A stretch of DNA of 64,000 nt, from contig OY821748.1 in assembly GCA_963682055.1 (NCBI GenBank), positions 5,366,343-5,430,342 of the forward strand, in the 5' to 3' direction. Positions 12,721 through 25,781 of the stretch are shown one piece after another. The DNA comes from Primula veris (Eukaryota; Streptophyta; Magnoliopsida; Ericales; Primulaceae). Made by a program: the position numbers and the translations under genes. Numbering within the stretch: position 1 is the stretch's first letter; every line of letters begins with the position of its first letter. The notes below the pieces were generated by a model. That model did not search any database. It was not told the DNA's origin and worked only from the letters and a program-made list of their open reading frames with translations.

Positions 12721-13479
12721 TAACTCTTAATCTTCCAATATGGGATTATTCTAAATGGTTTTCTCATTAACCATTTCGTTTTCCAGATTTTCCAGATTTG
12801 AGCTTCCGAGGTACCAACTTTGAAGCCACTTTGTATTCACACCCGTTCTCCGAATAGGTCATGTGATATACCGTTACGAAGCTCGTCACACAGGCTACTC
12901 AACCACGTTGAGTACGGTATAAACAACTCAGCGCTGTTACACGAAATAATGACTCGAAGTTGGTCCAGTGACCATTCGGAAACACCCATGTTTTCACATG
13001 TTTTTCCAACAGATTCTTCACCTGTAGTGAATAACAGATCGAAGAGACCGAAACACATCTGACTTAAAAGAAAATTGTTAGTTATAAAGTTATGTCTTCG
13101 GTCTGTATTTATGATTTGAATATCTATTGCTACATTCGAAATATAACGTTTTGTTTGGGTATTTCAAATCAGTGTCTTGTTGAGAAAGCCGAAAAATGAC
13201 TTTCAATGCACCAATTTCACAGTTACTGCTTTTTCGATGTTTATCGACTTGAAATTGGAGCTAGGTTGAGCTTGAGCTGTACAATAAGAGCTACCTGCCG
13301 GAGTTGTCTGGGGCTACCTACCTATCTTATAGCTTGGCTGTTTGGGGCTATTTCTTACGCTTAAATGATTTATAAATCTTCAATGGGCTAATTCCTTAGT
13401 GGGCTTAAGTCGGAAATGAATTATTGAGCTTTATCTTTACAAGTTGTGTAGTTATTTAATAGAGTGAACGAAATGGACA
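12721..13479. other. Intergenic DNA, no supported feature
   Basis: Open frames occur on both strands at 12820-13062, but they overlap one another, resemble no family and sit in non-repetitive DNA without splice context. A run rich in GAGCT/GGGGCTA motifs lies near 13258-13350. Nothing more can be supported. Confidence 0.4.
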
Positions 13480-13645
13480 CACGCTGCAAAAAAATACCAA
13501 AATACCGACGGAATTAGTGACGGTATTTTTTGTTATGAGCTTATTAGCGACGGTTTTTGTGACGGTTTTGTGACAGTTTAGTCAATTTACGACAGATTTG
13601 TGATAATTTTTTAAATTAACGACAGACTTGTGAGAGCTTTCTATT
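13480..13645. mobile_element. CACTA transposon terminus fragment
   Basis: The segment begins CACGCTGCAAAAAAAT, a decayed CACTACAAAAAAAT-type end, and continues with GACGG, GTGACGG, GCGACGG and GTGACAG units. These are the reverse complement of the right part of the CACTA MITE at 42016-42207. Only one end is recognisable here. Confidence 0.65.
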
Positions 13646-14142
13646 CTAACTAAATCAAACATTATTTTGTAATGACATACCAACACATGTTAAGAAATTC
13701 ATTGTATAAGGAAATGAAATTATAGAGATGACCACTGGATACAAAATGCTAAGGTGAAATCAAATGAGATATCTTTGGATAGCTTCTATGTTATGCTATG
13801 TGTTGTCCCATTCATAATTAATTCCATCATGGCTGAGACAAACTTCATTCATTGGGAGACATTGTTTGTTATTCATAAATTTTTGGCAATTCATAAATTT
13901 ATATATGTCAGTCCTCATTAGTGAAACTTCTTAGAGCTTAGAGAAGTATTATGGTCGATAGGTTCATCTTACGGTGTCTTACAACTTGAACCTGGTCTCC
14001 AGTAACTTCTTGTATTAGTTGATTCAAGCTCTTTCAAATAATTGCTTCCACGAATAGTTGTATTGGTTTTGCACCGGATACGGTATACATACTCGTTAAC
14101 TCGTACGTGTTGCATCATAGCATATATTCATGCAATGGTGTG

Positions 14143-14646
14143 AATATTTTGGGTTTTTTTTTTGCACTTTTTTACATCATACTATTGATTTTTTACGATT
14201 TTATACACCGTACTATCAGATTATTTAATTAGTACACCATACTATCACTTTTCGGTGATTTTATACACGTCTGCATAATAATTTCCGCCCACTCGACTTT
14301 TACATATTACACCCATATTTTTTCTTCCGTAATATCAGTTGCATAACTTGATCCATGTAGCTTAATGACCTCAAATTTATCATGTTCATTTCATAACACA
14401 AAGTAATTATGCACAAACCCGTTTAAATTTTCAAGTCTAACTTCAACTTTATGGCTAATGATGAAGCATTTTCTTATAACATTATTTTTTGACGAAATTT
14501 TTAATTTTATTGGACGGAAGTGTATAAAATCATCGAAAAGTTGTAATATGGTGTATTAATTAAATAATCTGATAGTATAGTGTACAAAATCGTAAAAAGT
14601 TTATAATATGACGTACAAAAGAGCAAAAAAACCCGAATATTTTTTA
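14143..14646. mobile_element. MITE with ~125-bp terminal inverted repeats
   Basis: The left arm (about 14143-14276) is the imperfect reverse complement of the right arm (about 14517-14646). Matching blocks include GGGTTTTTTTT/AAAAAAACCC, CTATCAGATTATTTAATTA against TAATTAAATAATCTGATAG, and GATTTTATACAC against GTGTATAAAATC. The spacer of ~240 bp has no coding frame. The long arms suggest a Mutator-like or fold-back MITE; I could not fix a target duplication. Confidence 0.75.
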
Positions 14647-17040
14647 GAAGTGTTCATACATAAAACAAGAAATTTTGGTTACATAACCCTATGTAAAATT
14701 GGGGCCAAAGTTTGTTTATATCATTTGTGTAATGTATTGTTTGTTTAAGATTTGACATATATACTAAAACCTTCATTCATTAATAATATTGGTATCATGA
14801 ATATTAATCTTGTATAGAGAGAGACATAGAGTTATTAAGTACTCGTGTGCGAAAGATATACTTCGCACACGGGCACAAGTCGAGACCAAAAAAAAAGTAT
14901 TATTTCAAAAAGCTTTTGCTGTATTTTATTTGGTAAAGCACACAAAATGAAATTTACGAGGACCAGTTTGATGATCTATTGAAACCGTTTTGACTATTGT
15001 TTAAATTAACTCTTAATTTACTTGTTTCCAGTTTAGTATACTGTTTATATCACCAAATGATAAGTATACAGGTTACTGTGGTACAGGAAACCAGGAATAA
15101 TCAGAAGAATCAATTGAATATTATATTACCCTGACAATTCTAATTTAGTCCACATTCCTTTTGATTCTATTTTCATTGTCTTTGGCTTTAATCGGAACAT
15201 TTTGTTACTTTATGGTTAAGACTTTTATGTTACAAATGGTTATGTGATATGTTCAGATCTATTTGTATAAACTGGCTAAATTTTAGGATATAGTTTTTTA
15301 GATATCTACCATACCAGAAGGCCTAAATTATTTTACTTTTCTGGAGAAAGATTATTTTTAGTCAAGATCTTGTTCTAATCATCAATTCTTTAGACTATAG
15401 GATTAGTATAAAATGTGACTTTTGGGAGTATTAACAAAAGCTATTCATAAGAAGACAATATCTATTATTTCCTACAATTTTGTAGCTTACAAAATTACGC
15501 TGAATAAACTATTTTATATCAATTTATAAGTAGAATCAGTTAAAAGTTGGAAAAAGAATAATCGAAAATTAAAATGAACATGGACAAATAAAAATTATAC
15601 GAAAAAAACGTGAATGGCGAATTTGCATTAATGACCGTTTAACAGTTACCTTTTTCAAACCACGATAGTGAGACAAAAACGTGGGCCGGTTTCTTCTCTC
15701 ATGTAAGGCATACAAAACTCTTATTATCTAGATGACCCTTTGTTTTATGGGTACCATTGTAATGGACTTTTTACTTTCTTTTATATTCTAGTTTATCCTT
15801 GTAGTCCTAATGGATAAAATTTAGATATTTCGTTTGGAAAGAAGTGTTAGTCTATAGTTTTTGTTAAGTCCTCTCTCATGTATGGAAGGTCGCTGGCTTG
15901 TTGCATGAGCCTCCGATGAAAATTTTCAATCGCAATTGACATGACGGTATCATATATGATGGGATGAGGTTTTCTAGTAAGAGAAGCTCAGATGTAAATC
16001 TATTTTTTTTAAAAATAAAGTTGTTATAATTAAAAGATATGAGTTTATAATTAGCTAGGTATGTAAAAGCACATTCCATTGTGTCACAACCAACTTTCTC
16101 ATTTGAAAACAGATCACCTGATTTGTAATTGACAATTAGAATGACCGTTTCCGAGTCGATATTTTATTTAACTATATTTATAATATTGTAAGAAACAAGG
16201 TGCCTTTGAGATTTGTATTACTCCTTAGACTAATCTAATTCATAAAGTTTGAGTAACACAATCATGATTCCAAAATTATGATATATTTATAGTTTTTATT
16301 GGCAAATCAGTGGTTTCCATAAAAAATACGATGAATTTGACATTATGAAATAGATGAAACACGGTTAAGAAACATTAATAATAACTTATGAACATGAAAT
16401 TGTCATAATAATTAAGTTAGTGAGCGAGCACACCGTATCTCAAGTTAGAACTATAGATTACACTTAATTGGCTTAATTCTATTCCATGATTCTACTCAAT
16501 ATACTAGTATAGAATTTACCATAAAAAAAAGGTTAATACTTATATATAAGTTACAAGAAGAACCAATGAGTAACAAATAAAAATATAAGGACTATAAGTT
16601 TAAATATCTCGTTTGGAAAAAGTATGTTAGATTCTTTCTAGATTTAGAACTCAATCTTCGTTTCTAGTAAATTATTCTTCACTAAATCAGTTAAATTCAT
16701 AATTATTATTTTTTTCACTTTTTAATTCTCTCTCTTTCCAAAGCCTATGAAAAAGGTGAAGTTTTTGCTTCTTCTTTTTCTCTCATGAATGCTACCTTGC
16801 TTTCTCGTTACTAAATTCCCCATTAAATTAAACAACCACAAAAGTTGAAAATAATAATAATAATAAAAATAAAGTTTTGAGACCCATTTCGCTATTAAAT
16901 GCTCCTCTGTAATTCTTCCTCTGTTTCTCTCTCCTCATCTTCTCTTTAACAAATCCACTTTGCCATTTAGTCCTAATCAAATAACTCACTTTGCCAATTC
17001 AACATTAATTCACACCAAAACAAATATAAGAAACAATTAT
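14647..17040. other. AT-rich intergenic DNA upstream of the TBL gene
   Basis: No protein-like frame. A short palindrome (CGTGTGCGAAAGATATACTTCGCACACG) lies at about 14843-14870, and an (ATA)n run near 16850-16865. The last few hundred bases are CT-rich, as is common just upstream of plant genes. Confidence 0.45.
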
Positions 17041-17050
17041 TTTCTCTTTC

Positions 17051-17056
17051 TATATA
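17051..17056 (+). promoter_or_regulatory. TATA box of the TBL gene
   Basis: TATATA in a CTTTCTATATAGCC context lies 135 bp before the ATG at 17191. The CT-rich stretch just before it fits a plant core promoter. Called by motif and distance only. Confidence 0.45.
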
Positions 17057-17190
17057 GCCAGTATCCTAAATTCCTCAAGAACCCATCTCGGTAATATCAC
17101 CAATTATAAAACCCAGAAAGGAATTTTCAAATTAGATTAACCCAAGAAAGAAACAAGAATTAAGCTATTCTGCAAATAAAAGATAGTTTA

Positions 17191-20100
17191 ATGACGAAAA
17201 ACCCGTCTCAGAACGAACCCGACTCGGTCCCACCTTTCGATATCTTCAAGAAACTGAAGAGAATGAAGCTATTCGACCCTTCGTTAGGCCTCTTGGGTTT
17301 TTTCTTGATCATGCTATGTATAATCCTCTCGTTTTTTTACCTCGACTGTAGAGAAGTGGCGAGGGGTTTTCGGCTAACCAAACAGGCGGAGGAGTTTGTG
17401 ACGAAGCGGTTTAACGGGTCTAGAGAGGGAGGGGTGGAGTTTATGAGCGAGAAAGGGGGAGGGTGCGACGTGTTCGACGGGGATTGGGTGTGGGATGAGA
17501 AAAACTATCCTATGTATGTATCTAGAGACTGTAAGTTTTTGGACGACGGGTTTCGGTGTAGCGAAAATGGGCGGTTGGACGATTATTATACCAAGTGGAG
17601 GTGGCAACCTAAGGCCTGCAATTTGCCCAGGTTTGTTTAAAATTGTGTTTTTTAAAGTTTTGGTTTTGGTTTTGGTTTTTGGCATTTAGTATTTTGTTTA
17701 TAGTTTGAGAAGTTTGTTGTTTTAGTTGCATAAAACTCTGCATTATTGAAGAAATTGTTAAACTTTTTGTTTTTGTAACTTTGTACTGGGAGTATGGGAG
17801 GATAAACCAAAGAACTGGTGTTTCATATGAGCAGTGTATATGTGACATGATATTTGAGGAAAATTAAAACCAATTATAAACTAAACTTATAAGTTATATG
17901 GAGTATCCATATTTGTCATTATATACTAATTCTACCATAGTTCAGTATAATTTTGAGTACAGTCCTGTGTAAATTATACAGTATGATTATTTTGTCCATT
18001 GTTCGGTTTCTGTTTTTCAGTATTCAATGCCGCTGTATCAAGCGATTTTAGTAATTTTAGTAATTTTAAATTCCAGGTGTAGATTCATTGTATCAAGGAT
18101 TACAAGATTTTGAATTGATAGCTAGATTGTATAAATTTGTGTACATATGTAGTTTTTTTTTGGCAAACAGTTAATAGGATAGATCATGAATTTAAGTAGT
18201 GATAGGTACTACTGACTTATTTAGAAAGCCTTAGGAATAGAACCTGAAATAGAAATAACTCAAATTAGTTATATTAAGATAATAATATTAAAAAAAACGG
18301 CAGGACGTCGATAGCACCCCTGGGGTTGAAAATGTACCTAGCACGACTAGATTATTGAGAATACAATATTGAATATCATATATAAGCAACATATTGCAGT
18401 TTCCCCGTAGTTTTTATGTTTTGGAATTAAACTTTGGCTGTCCGATTACCGGATTCTCAGGAAATTGTGTTATGACTACTTGGAAAAATAGTGGTTAAGA
18501 AGTTATTAATTAATTTTGTTTGACTTTTGATATGATTATATAGTAATAGAATAATGGTGGGTGTGTTCTAATCCTCTTTTAGGCTTTGTAGGTCCTAAAA
18601 TAATACTATGAAAATATTATAGATATAGTGTTTCTTTTTTAGTTAAATCTCAGAAATTTTTTTGATATACTATTTGAGTAAATTTGTTTTGTTTCATATT
18701 CTGATGATTATGCTTTATTTATTGGCATCTACCTGGCATGATAAGAGCAAGCGTTACTTCATCGAACCAAATATTGGTTATGCCTAGATTTATATTTTCC
18801 ATGGTGACCTCAAGTCTTCAAAATGAACGAGCAGTGGGAGCAATTTTATACAGTAAACCTGCTAGTTAGATGTCGAGTTCAGTTGCGTTTATTTGATGTG
18901 ATAATTGCAACATTCATGCCTGGATTATTAAAAATCTCTCGATAGAAAGAAAAAAAATGGCTAATTTTTTTTGACTAAGCACACTAGAATCTTTTTTGTT
19001 CACCGTGTATTTTTAGATTGGGTGGTTTTGTTTCTTTCTTTTTTCATTGTTTGTCTTGATCAGGAACTATAGGGCCTTATGATGTTGATGTTTTTTTATG
19101 TCTGTTTGTGATTGTTGTGGATGAGAATGGTTTTAGGAATGGCGCGTAATCTTGTGTTGACTGTGTCTTCACAAAAGGCTTTTTTGGTGGTTCCATAGTT
19201 TTATACTCTTACTTTTAATATCTAAAAGCATAGAAAGTTTTTGGCAACATCTACAAATGTATTTGTTGCACTTCAAAGTTTACAACTCCATACTATATTT
19301 CTTAAATGTTTAGATTTTAATATTTTTGTAGGAATTTCAATTTTCTTCTTAAATTTCACCTCTTAAAATAAACCAATAGAATTATTTTAAATCATATTAA
19401 GGAGGAATATTATGCAAAAAAAATATGTTTTTTGCCCTCCGCCAAACAAGTATTTGTAAATATGTATGGCCAAACGAGCCTTAATAACGTATATTTAGAA
19501 ACTCGTTTTTGCTTATTATTTTAAAATTTCTAACATGTCACTAGCCCGAGTCTTCTCATTATCACTGCAGAATCTTTTACGAAAATTAAATTTACAAATA
19601 TTTGGCGTATAATAATTAAATTTCTAACTTTTCTTTTTTAAAAATTGATATACATTTCCTGGAAGTGGACTGAATTGGATTGAAGTGGCTCACGAGTGCA
19701 AAGTTATACTATATAGGAATGAAGTATTTCTGTCTTTTTCTTTAGATACAAGTGTCCTTTCTTTTTCTAGTTGTTTGTCACTCTTCTTGGTACATTTACC
19801 CGTGAACTTAAGGATGGTATACATAAGAAGTTTTGAGCTTGAAGACAGATTCTTATATGTCTCAGTTTTCTCTCATCTTTTCTTCAAAAGAAATAAGAAT
19901 AGTTAATTTATTAATATAATCATTTGTGCTCATTTAATAGAAATTCAAGTAATAACCTAATACTAATTTAAGGTGGCTGAATAAAAGTAAATGAAGAGAG
20001 TTTATGTACACGCCTGAGAATTTGGGGATTTTATTGTTTTTGGAATTTCATCTAAAATCAGAACTTTGATTTAATTTAAACGGGAAAACATCCTTGCTGT

Positions 20101-22111
20101 AGGGAATACGTCAAATGCTTATGTATGATTCGAACCAAACATGTAAGGTCTAGTTATCGTTTATAGGGTTTGAGGGCGGTTCCATATTAATTAAACCCCA
20201 GGGTATCTGTGTATGCCCCTTGAAAATAAATTCAAAGATTGATGGCACCTCTTTTTGGCTCCCAACCTTTTTATATTTTAGAAGGATTTTACTGATTAAA
20301 ATTGGTCCTTTTCGGCATTCTTAGTGGTTGTTTTGATGTAATCTTTGTAAACTAGCTGACATACTCATCCAACTTAACTTTTCTTACTCTTGCCAAAAAA
20401 TAAAAATAAACATAAATATTTGGTATTTAAATGCATTGCACCTTATAAGCAAAAATAAACAAGTTGGTCCCAACAGATGTAACCAGTTTTGGACTAAAAA
20501 AAATTAACACAAAAATTTAACTCTTTTTAAATTTGTTCCACTGTTATGAACAGGTTTAATGCGAAACTAATGTTGGAGAAATTACGAAACAAACGGCTAG
20601 TATTCATTGGTGACTCAATCGGGAGAAACCAATGGGAGTCTCTCTTATGCATGCTGTCTTCTGGAGTAACAAATAAGAGTTCGATATACGAAGTGAACGG
20701 TAACCCCATTACAAAACACAAAGGAAATCTAGTGTTTAAATTTGCGGAATATAATTGTTTCGTTGAGTATTATCGAGCTCCGTTTCTGGTGCCTCAGAGC
20801 CGGGCCCCACCTGGGGCACCACAGACTGTAAAAACTACTTTGAAATTGGACCAAATGGATTGGAGCTATTTAAAGTGGAAAGGTGCAGATATTTTGGTTT
20901 TTAATACGGGGCATTGGTGGAATTACGAGAAGACCATGAGAGGGTAACTTGCTTTGCCTTTATTTTTATAAGTTATATAGGGCTTATTTGATTGCAGCTT
21001 TTTAAAGAAAAGTTTAGCTTTTAAGTTGGTCTACCAAATGCAATTCAACTTTTAAGTAAAATGCAATCAAGCAAGGCCATAACAGGAGCACATGTCCCCA
21101 AAACAAACTTCATGACGGAATTGTGATACATATACTGATAGGTTTTCTATCGTAATATCATGTTGTATGTACTTAAGAATTATTAGTCTTGTTTGGGAAT
21201 TGTTTTGGTATATTACTTAATAGTTTAATCTTGTCTTATCATTACTATGATTAAGTCGTTGTTTGATGAACAAACTTCTGAACTACCTTTTATACTTATA
21301 ATTCAAATTAAGCATAATTTCTGTTATTTTATCTCTAGATTACACATTCGTACTACTACAACTGCAAATAAATACTGTTATTCTTTTCAGGGGATGCTAC
21401 TTTGAAGAAGGAGGAGAGGTGAAGATGAACATGAGTGCCGAGACTGCATACAAGAATTCGTTAGATACGGTTATAAATTGGATACACCGAGAGGTTAATC
21501 CAAACAAGACCCAAGTATTTTTTCGCACATATGCCCCGGTACATTTCAGGTTGGTATGATTTTTCACTATTTTGTAATTTCCTTAGTTTTTATCAAATAT
21601 ATTTTGTACCTTGAATAGGAGTAGTATAAATTTGCGTTATTTCAACTTCTTGCATGGTCTCCATTTGTAGACAAATAATATTTTGTATTTTTCTTGAGAA
21701 GGCTTTAAGTTCCTGAATTTTAATTTTTGTAGAGGCGGGGATTGGAGGACGGGAGGAAACTGCCATAAGGAGACACTACCGGATCTTGGTTCGTCATTAG
21801 TGCCGCCTCAAACTTGGGGTCAATATAGCGCATTCATAGACGTACTATCGTCTCATCAGAAAAATCCGCATACAAAGTCGATTGAGTTATTAGATATAAC
21901 TAAAATGACTTCTCGTAGGAAAGATGGACACTCATCTCTATATTATCTTGGTCCGGGCATGGGACCCGCATCTGTTACTAGGCAGGATTGTAGCCATTGG
22001 TGCCTGCCCGGTGTGCCTGATGCTTGGAACGAACTTCTTTATGCTTTGTTTTTGAAACGCGAAGCAGCTGGGAAATGGAATGTGACTAGAGTCCGGGCAC
22101 CAGATTTGTGA
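17191..22111 (+). CDS. TBL10: Trichome birefringence-like protein (TBL10/11 type), cell-wall polysaccharide O-acetyltransferase
   Basis: Four exons (17191-17630, 20554-20943, 21391-21549, 21733-22111) join in frame with GT-AG borders to 455 residues. One N-terminal membrane segment (about residues 33-52) predicts a type II Golgi protein. The TBL N-domain follows ([13 protein letters not shown], then the CKF...[10 protein letters not shown] block), then the PC-esterase domain with the GDS motif at 166-168 ([15 protein letters not shown]) and the C-terminal DxxH at 415-418 ([17 protein letters not shown]). GDS and DxxH supply the Ser-Asp-His catalytic residues of this family, which transfers acetyl groups to wall polymers in the Golgi. 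The closest remembered relatives are Arabidopsis TBL10/TBL11, TBL10 being linked to pectin (RG-I) acetylation; that sub-assignment is from memory. Introns are 2.9 kb, 447 bp and 183 bp. The end of exon 3 is the left breakpoint of the tandem duplication, and exon 4 is repeated at 35754-36123. Confidence 0.9.
20980..21078. mobile_element. ~100-bp MITE in TBL intron 2
   Basis: Ends GGGCTTATTTGATTGCA and TGCAATCAAGCAAGGCC are inverted repeats of about 17 bp with few mismatches, enclosing a small AAGCTTTTAAGTT-type palindrome. Size and terminal sequence fit a hAT-like mini-MITE. No clear target duplication. Confidence 0.6.
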
Positions 22112-22804
22112 AGTGCAGCTTATTTATCTGCTTTGTTCTATATATAGAAGCTGAATGTTTTGTATAGTGATACAGTCTATAGAGTAATATATATACACCC
22201 GAAAGGAAGATAACATGAAGGTGAATATTTGGAGGTGCATTATCTATTGGTATAGAGGTTTCCTTGATCATCATACAAGATTGATATTCTTCGGATTTAA
22301 ATATTGGAAATTGCATTTCTTGTAATTGTATAGGGAATCTATCTGCTCTCGAAAAGGAATAGGTTTTTGTTTGAATGTAGTAAAGAAAAATGCACATGAG
22401 ACGATTTTTATTTCAATTCTCGTTTTCTTTTTTTGTTTCTCATGAATGTTGCATAATATGAGGTGTTTAAAGAATCTGTGCTCTGGTCGACTCCAGGGGT
22501 GGCCGAGGGGGTGCAGGCGGTGCTGTCGCATTGGGTCTCACGATCCAGTGCATCTTTCAGGGTTCCACAACACTGACAAAAAATAATAAATATGTATAAT
22601 TTTTTTTTACCCGTAACTATATGCTAGTAAAAGAAAAGTGAAAAAGCACATTTCTTTTTATATTAATGATTTTTGTTTGTTTGAAAGTTAATATCCAATT
22701 AATCTATTATTAAGATATTTTATATTGAAATTTCGGAAGGATAATTGAAAAAAATACGTTGTTTTTTCTTGTATTGGGAAACAAAAATTTAAGAACCACC
22801 CTTT
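22112..22804. other. TBL 3' flank, duplicated at 36124-36815
   Basis: AT-rich DNA following the TBL stop, probably including its 3' untranslated region. A GC-richer island near 22483-22560 (GGGGTGGCCGAGGGGGTGC) looks like a repeat remnant and is preserved in unit 2. No open frame of interest. Confidence 0.5.
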
Positions 22805-23154
22805 GGAGTTTTTTTTTAAAATGGTCTGATTGGTGGTCAAAAATACCATAATGGTCTACTTATCTTTTAAATATCCAATATGGTATACCTGTTTATGTTC
22901 GTTAATTGAATTGACGAAATTTATAAAAATTAAATAGAACTTCGTCAATTTAATTAACGAAGTAATATTTAATTTTTTTTTATGAAATTCGTCAATTTAA
23001 TTAACAAAGTTCTATTTAATTTTTATAAATTTCGCCAATTCAATTAACGAATATAAAGAGCTAGATCATATTGAAAATTTAAAAGAGATGTAGACCAATT
23101 ATGTTATTTTTTAAGTACAAATAAGACCATTTTAGGAAAAAAAAAAAAAACTCC
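22805..23154. mobile_element. MITE present only in duplication unit 1
   Basis: The 350-bp segment has inverted ends, GGAGTTTTTTTTTAAAATGG and its counterpart CCATTTTAGG...CTCC. Inside is a second palindrome built on TTAATTGAATTGACGAA and TTCGCCAATTCAATTAA (about 22900-23050). At the matching place in unit 2 (about 36815) the flanks run straight together, so this is an indel between the two units with an empty site available in the window. Confidence 0.75.
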
Positions 23155-23380
23155 CCTCTGACTCTGTATGGGTAGGGTCCAATTTCTGACAACTGTGATT
23201 AATAGAATTTAGGCATTTAGCTAAAATCTCCTCCGATAAGACTTTGTGCCGACGGAATTCACATGATTGTTTGTGGCCATTGAATATATCATTTCTAACA
23301 AAGCTAGGAGTACTCAAACAGTAAATACAGTCGTGACTTGGGTTGCAAATATCCGATTATCACATCTGGTGTAAATTATA

Positions 23381-23585
23381 CTCTCTACGTTCCCATTTAA
23401 TCGTCTATTACGAAACTACGTGTAATTTTTACCGGTTTATAGTTTCTATCCAAATTATCGAAATGATTTTTTTTTAAATTAAATTATAAAATTTAACATT
23501 TGAACTATATGATCAATTTTTGAAATTTTTTATTTCAAAATTGACCGATCAAAATTGAACATAATTTCGTAAGCATAAAAGTTCC
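23381..23585. mobile_element. Stowaway-like MITE (unit 1 copy)
   Basis: Begins CTCTCTACGTTCCCATTTAA and contains ACGAAACTACGTGTAATTTTTACCGG, an ATTATCGAAATGATT block and a GACCGATCAAAATT block near the right end. It matches the segment at 37049-37275 in unit 2 and related copies near 4803 and 57836. The unit 1 copy has lost about 15 bp near its right arm compared with unit 2. Confidence 0.6.
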
Positions 23586-25300
23586 TCTTGTTATACAAAG
23601 ATAGGATGGTCATTTTTTCCTTTCCACCCGCACTGTAATATATCCTTGGGTTTTGACTTTTGATGATCATGTACAACTCTGTATTTTAGACTCGGTTGAC
23701 TTGCAGTATTTGTATATAAATTGGATGTAAATTTAGTCAACTTAGATTAATTATGTTTTAGTTAAGTTATTGGTTTTTTTTTTTTTTTAGTGTATTCGTA
23801 ATTATTTTTTGATTTTATTTTTAAATCAACGTTCTTTATCATTTCTAAAGTGTTTATTTAAAAAAAATCTGTAAAACTTATCATTTTTATATTTTTCTGA
23901 TATTTATTAAGACCATTCACAATAATTTTGTTAAATTTTTATTATTAACTAGTGACACATCATCATTTAAAAAACTATTAAATGACACATATGTATATTA
24001 AGTTAAACAGTCACATTAATTTTAACTTTAACAATGTTATCTATTTTAATTAAAAATTAATTATTCAAAATATAATATTATGGATAGCTGCTGTGAGAAA
24101 ATAAATAAAACTATTGTAGAGATAGAAAATATATGCGTGAGAAATAGCAGTTAATTATGGATGTGTGATAGACTTTTTTGCCATGTCATCCAGTAATAAC
24201 AATTAAAAATATTGTTATATTTAATAATGTTTTTAAAATCTATAAATTTAACACACATTTTAACACAACTAATAAAAAGATAAAATTGCATTGTTAGCTA
24301 ACATTTTTAGTTAACAATGGAGATAACAATACTATTATATATGTTCTAATAGGATAAGTATATATAAACACCATAAAAAACATCATATTGGATATTAAAA
24401 TCTCAACCCTTCATTTTAACGGACAAAATGAAAACAAAATTAGGCCCTACCATTTTTACTATTTTCATTTTAACATCAGTGTGAGTTTATTTCTCATCAC
24501 TATATCTCTTTTCTGTCTATACTCAAATCACTCTAAAACCATATACTTATGAGAATCAAATTCTAATTAATACCCACATTTGGAACAAGTAACAATATAA
24601 AAATGATCATGTTCTAAAACTTATATACATGATCAAAATTTGCATACAAGGATTTTTCTCAAACTCAATAACACGAGATTGTTAATTTTATAACAAGTAA
24701 TATTAATTAATATTTAATAGTATGTGAATGGTTAACCGTTAATCATTTTCCTCTTTTAAAAAAATGTATTTTACTCATTTATTTGAACAATTGGTGGGTT
24801 TGTATTGATAATTTTACATGAAACATCTTTTTAGCTTACACTCGGAAAAAGTCACAAAGGTAGAAAGAGAGAATAGAGCATAGATGGTTTTTTAATTAGT
24901 TTTATCCTAGCCATTGAAAATATATAAAATGAAGGGTTGAGATTTTGATTTCCAAATTGATGTTTTTAATGGCGATCATATACACTCTCCCTTATTAATA
25001 ATACTACTATCTTATAAATTATCAAATAAACAATTAAATATAAATAAATATATATATAAATGTTAAATTTTACATATTTTTTTGAACAAACACTTTAAAA
25101 ATAATACAGAACATTGATTTAAGAAATTTAATCGAAAAATAATTACAAATACACTTGAAAAATTCGATAACGTAATAAAAACCCGATAAATCTAATTTGA
25201 TAAAATTTATACCCAATTTTTATCCACCTATAGTACTATTTTTTATATTATTAATTAGGAAGCCCAATACACATATAGTTTTGCAATTTATCAAAGCTAT
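23586..25300. other. AT-rich intergenic DNA upstream of GLR-A
   Basis: No coding frame. The whole stretch is repeated in unit 2 (37276-39906), where a fold-back element interrupts it. Many TTAACAA/ATTGTTA-type inverted short motifs suggest old MITE remnants near 23910-24345. Confidence 0.5.
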
Positions 25301-25308
25301 CCTACGGT

Positions 25309-25672
25309 TAGGGGCTGAGTTCGGTCCGGTTCGGTTCGGTTCGATTTTTAGCAAAACCGAAACCGAACATATTTTTCGGTTCGATTTTTTTCGGTTTCGG
25401 TCTTTTTATTTTTTGGACCGGACCGGATCGGACCGGTTTTTTTCGGTCCTGTTTCGGTTTTTTCGGTTCTTTTTCGGGTTTTTTCGGTCTTTTTCGGTTT
25501 GGTTTTATTGAAAACCGAAACCGATCCGAAATTTTTTTGGTTTTTCGGTTTTGGTTCGGTTTGGTTTTATTGAAAACCGAAACCGATCCGAAATTTTTTT
25601 GGTTTTTCGGCTTTGGTTTTTTCGATTCGATTATCGGTCCGATTCAGTTTTTCTGGTTTTTCGCCGGCGCTA
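25309..25672. mobile_element. hAT-like MITE upstream of GLR-A
   Basis: Starts TAGGGGCTGAGTTCGGTCCGG and ends GCGCTA, with near-matching 8-bp flanks CCTACGGT and CCTACAGC. The unit 2 copy (39915-40186) has cleaner ends and flanks. The body is made of CGGTTCGG and ACCGAAACCGA runs that can fold on themselves. This copy is longer than its partner because a ~61-bp internal piece containing GAAAACCGAAACCGATCC is tandemly repeated. The open frames here are by-products of that repeat. Confidence 0.8.
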
Positions 25673-25781
25673 CCTACAGCCAATTGTATAAATTTATCAA
25701 GGTAATACCTTTCAAATTGCTACCAGCGTTTACGTGTACATATGCTAGTAACTCATAATAGTCAAACTTCTACTTCTTTCC

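Noticed and set aside
14843..14870. Hairpin with CGTGTGCGAAAG and CTTCGCACACG as a terminator or RNA gene
   Set aside because: Plant nuclear context, no flanking gene on either strand and no known RNA family; it is a short palindrome only.
25197..25758. Phe/Arg-rich open frames over the region upstream of GLR-A (and 39826-40129)
   Set aside because: They are by-products of the CGGTTTCGGTT-type runs of the hAT MITE and extend beyond its ends without any family character.
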